A DNA stretch of 64,000 bases from an uncultured Paracoccaceae bacterium (GTDB lineage Bacteria > Pseudomonadota > Alphaproteobacteria > Rhodobacterales > Rhodobacteraceae): positions 186,001 through 250,000 of the forward strand of contig CALSNT010000009.1 of assembly GCA_943787785.1 (NCBI GenBank). Direction: 5' to 3'. Below the pieces are notes generated by a model that worked only from the letters and a program-made list of their open reading frames with translations, ran no database searches and was not told where the DNA came from. The translations under genes were made by a program, and so were the position numbers. Position 1 is the stretch's first letter; each line of letters opens with the position of its first letter. Of this stretch, positions 62,267 to 64,000 are shown piece after piece.

Positions 62267-63823
62267 TCAGAAATCCGTCGGTGCTCCGCCTTCCTCTTTC
62301 CGCTTGGCGACGAAAGCCGCCAATTCCTCACGGATACCATCATCCATCGGCGGGGCCTCGAAATCGGCTTCAATTTTTTTCCACAGATGATGCGCCCGCT
62401 CGGCTGTCCATGTGCCGCCTGCCAGTTCCCATCCTTCGTAGTTGGTCCAGTCTGCCAGAAACGGCTGCCAGAACGCCTCGGTATAGCGGTCCTGCGTGTG
62501 CTCGATGCCAAAGAAATGCCCGTCGCCGCCGACCGAGGCGATTGCGTCCACGGCAATGTCATCGGGCGTCGTTGCTGTCACGACTGGGTCGAAATAGCGT
62601 TGGATCTGCTGCAACACTTCGCAATCCATCACGAATTTTTCGGGGCTGGCGATCAGCCCGCCCTCCAGCCATCCGGCCGCGTGATAGACCATATTGGTCT
62701 GGGACTGGACGGCCGCCCACAGGCTATTCGACGTCTCCCACATCGCCTGACCGTCAGGCACATTTGCGGCACAGGTCCCACTAGACCGCAGCGGCAGTCC
62801 GTAGAACCGCGCCATCTGGCCGGTCATCTGCGTGGCGCGCATGTATTCCGGCGTTCCGAAGGCAGGCGCGCCCGATTTCATGTCGACGTTCGAGGTGAAC
62901 GTGCCCAGCACACAGGGCGCGCCGGGGTTGATCCATTGCGCCAGCGCAATCGCACACAGACCTTCCGCGATGGATTGCGCGACGGCCCCCCCGACATCGT
63001 CACCGGAGCCATCGCCCCGGCGAGTGTGAAGGGCGTGACTACTGTCACCTGCCCGCGACGCACGCAGCGCATGTAGCCGTCCAGCATTGGGAAATCGTTG
63101 CTTTAACGGGCTGGGTGGAGTTAATGTTGGTGTACATCCGCGGCGTCGCCTCGAATTCCTCATGGGTGAGGCCACCGGCGATGCGCACCATCTCCATCAC
63201 GTCTTCGACCCGTTCACGGCCCCAGCGAATAGGCGTGCGCGACCTTGTCGGTGAGGGTCAGCTTGTCGAACAGCACGTCTAGATGGGCGTTCGCGCGGGT
63301 GGATGTCGACGGGTTCGACGGGGGTAGCCACCCGCGACGTGGATGCAGTTTGAAATACTGCGTCAACTTCAGCAGGCGCGCACATTGTTCGCGGGTGCCG
63401 GGGGTTTTGCCGGTTTCAAGATCCCAATAGTTCGGCGGGGATGAGACGTTGACGAACACCATGTTCTTGCCGCCGATGGGGATTGTCCGGTCGGGGTTGC
63501 GCGGTGTGATCGTGAACTCGGACGGGGCGCGGGCCATCATTTCCATCACGAAATCGCGGCCCATGCGCACGTTGGTGCCATTAATCGTGCAGCCAGCGTC
63601 TTTCAGGATCGCAACGGCTTCGGGGGTTCAGGAATTCAATGCCGATCTCTTCGAGGATTCGCATTGCGCCGTCGTGGATCGCCTGAACACCGTCCTCGTC
63701 AAGTGGTTCCGTCGGTCGGTCATTATTGACGGGCACGCGCCACGGCATCTGGTCGATGGCGCTTTGTCCGCCCCGTTGGCGATTGCCCGCGCGCCCGCCT
63801 GATCGTCCTTGCCGTCGTGCCAT
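62267..63823 (-). CDS. Trimethylamine methyltransferase (MttB) superfamily protein, non-pyrrolysine, with multiple frameshifts
   Basis: Corrinoid-dependent methyltransferase homologue of about 515 residues when repaired. The N-terminus is basic (MARRQGRSGGRAGNRQRGG), followed by PLDEDGVQAIHDGAMRILEE. Later segments are NVSSPPNYWDLETGKTPGT, VVTPFTLAGAMAPVTMSG and WEGGLIASPEK-like AAGWLEGGLIASPEKFVMD. No in-frame TAG replaces the pyrrolysine position, so it is a non-Pyl member; such proteins demethylate glycine betaine or related quaternary amines. About nine surplus bases (between 62986 and 63626) break the frame; removing them returns to the original frame. The corrinoid partner is not in the window. 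Confidence 0.82.
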
Positions 63824-64000
63824 ATCTTGTTGTCCTGTTCGGATTTCTTCTGCGACCAGCATGCGAAGCCAGGTACGGATCGGCGGCGCGCTTTGCGACG
63901 GATTATGTCGTTTTTGCCACGCACATCACTTGGCATTCGATTTCCGAACAAGAACCGGCGCGTCAGATGTGACGGGTGGAAATATTACGCCGGCGCGTCC

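Noticed and set aside
62267-63823. Pyrrolysine-containing MttB
   Set aside because: No in-frame amber codon appears in the repaired frame at the expected region; the stops seen are explained by insertions.
1-64000. CRISPR arrays, tRNA/rRNA genes, insertion sequences, prophage
   Set aside because: None was seen on reading both strands; this cannot replace a tool search such as tRNAscan-SE.

Overview
The window reads as chromosomal DNA of an alphaproteobacterium, most likely a Roseobacter-type Rhodobacteraceae. This rests on high GC, tightly packed genes with ATGA overlaps, and typical families: a tripartite tricarboxylate transporter, DUF4167, DUF3572, lptF-lptG-lptD-surA-pdxA-rsmA in one operon, carnitine catabolism and an MttB-type methyltransferase. 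No rRNA, tRNA, CRISPR array, transposase or prophage gene was seen.

0-28.6 kb is accessory catabolism. A truncated ornithine-cyclodeaminase-like gene and tctAB lie left of a beta-hydroxyacid dehydrogenase, two single-domain cupins and a tctC with an unusual three-repeat tail. After an ankyrin protein, an MFS exporter and a ketopantoate-reductase-like gene comes a divergent cluster centred on 17.6 kb. Leftward run a bicupin, a Rieske oxygenase, an unrecognised Rossmann-like protein, a Ni/Co permease, a His-rich protein, two half-size permeases and a ThDP enzyme. Rightward run an orphan EutA-like ATPase with His-rich ends, an IclR regulator, a 4,5-dihydroxyphthalate-decarboxylase-like protein, a PanB-like protein and an alpha/beta hydrolase. 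A perfect inverted repeat lies between the two arms. Further right are a second decarboxylase-like gene, a zinc alcohol dehydrogenase, a CobW GTPase, LigK-like aldolase, LigJ-like hydratase and a Rieske ferredoxin. The content suggests breakdown of a phthalate-like aromatic acid to pyruvate and oxaloacetate, with an unusual metal/cofactor maintenance set. No LigAB, LigC, LigI or oxygenase reductase was found.

28.9-49.9 kb is mostly core: prfA-prmC, DUF4167, the LPS-transport/ribosome-maturation operon, pepA-holC, an orphan periplasmic binding protein, small enzymes and an ABC-F ATPase. 50.1-56.4 kb holds a LysE exporter, an aldo/keto reductase and an L-carnitine operon (BKACE, SGNH hydrolase, carnitine dehydrogenase-thioesterase fusion, SDR). 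A perfect 16-bp parS-like palindrome sits inside that operon. 56.5-63.8 kb holds a PleD-like diguanylate cyclase, DUF3572, a HAD phosphatase, an XdhC protein, an OmpA-family protein with a long Ala/Glu-rich region, and a non-pyrrolysine MttB homologue.

Two patterns cut across the genes. First, seven genes are frameshifted (near 9.66, 25.2-29.4 and 63 kb). Every break I could resolve is mended by removing surplus single bases, many in homopolymers, and none needs an added base. Essential prfA is among them, so these are probably sequence errors. Second, two intergenic elements of 146-147 nt (31.8 and 52.3 kb) share sequence and a long stem with compensatory changes. They look like members of a structured RNA or dispersed repeat family read from the minus strand.
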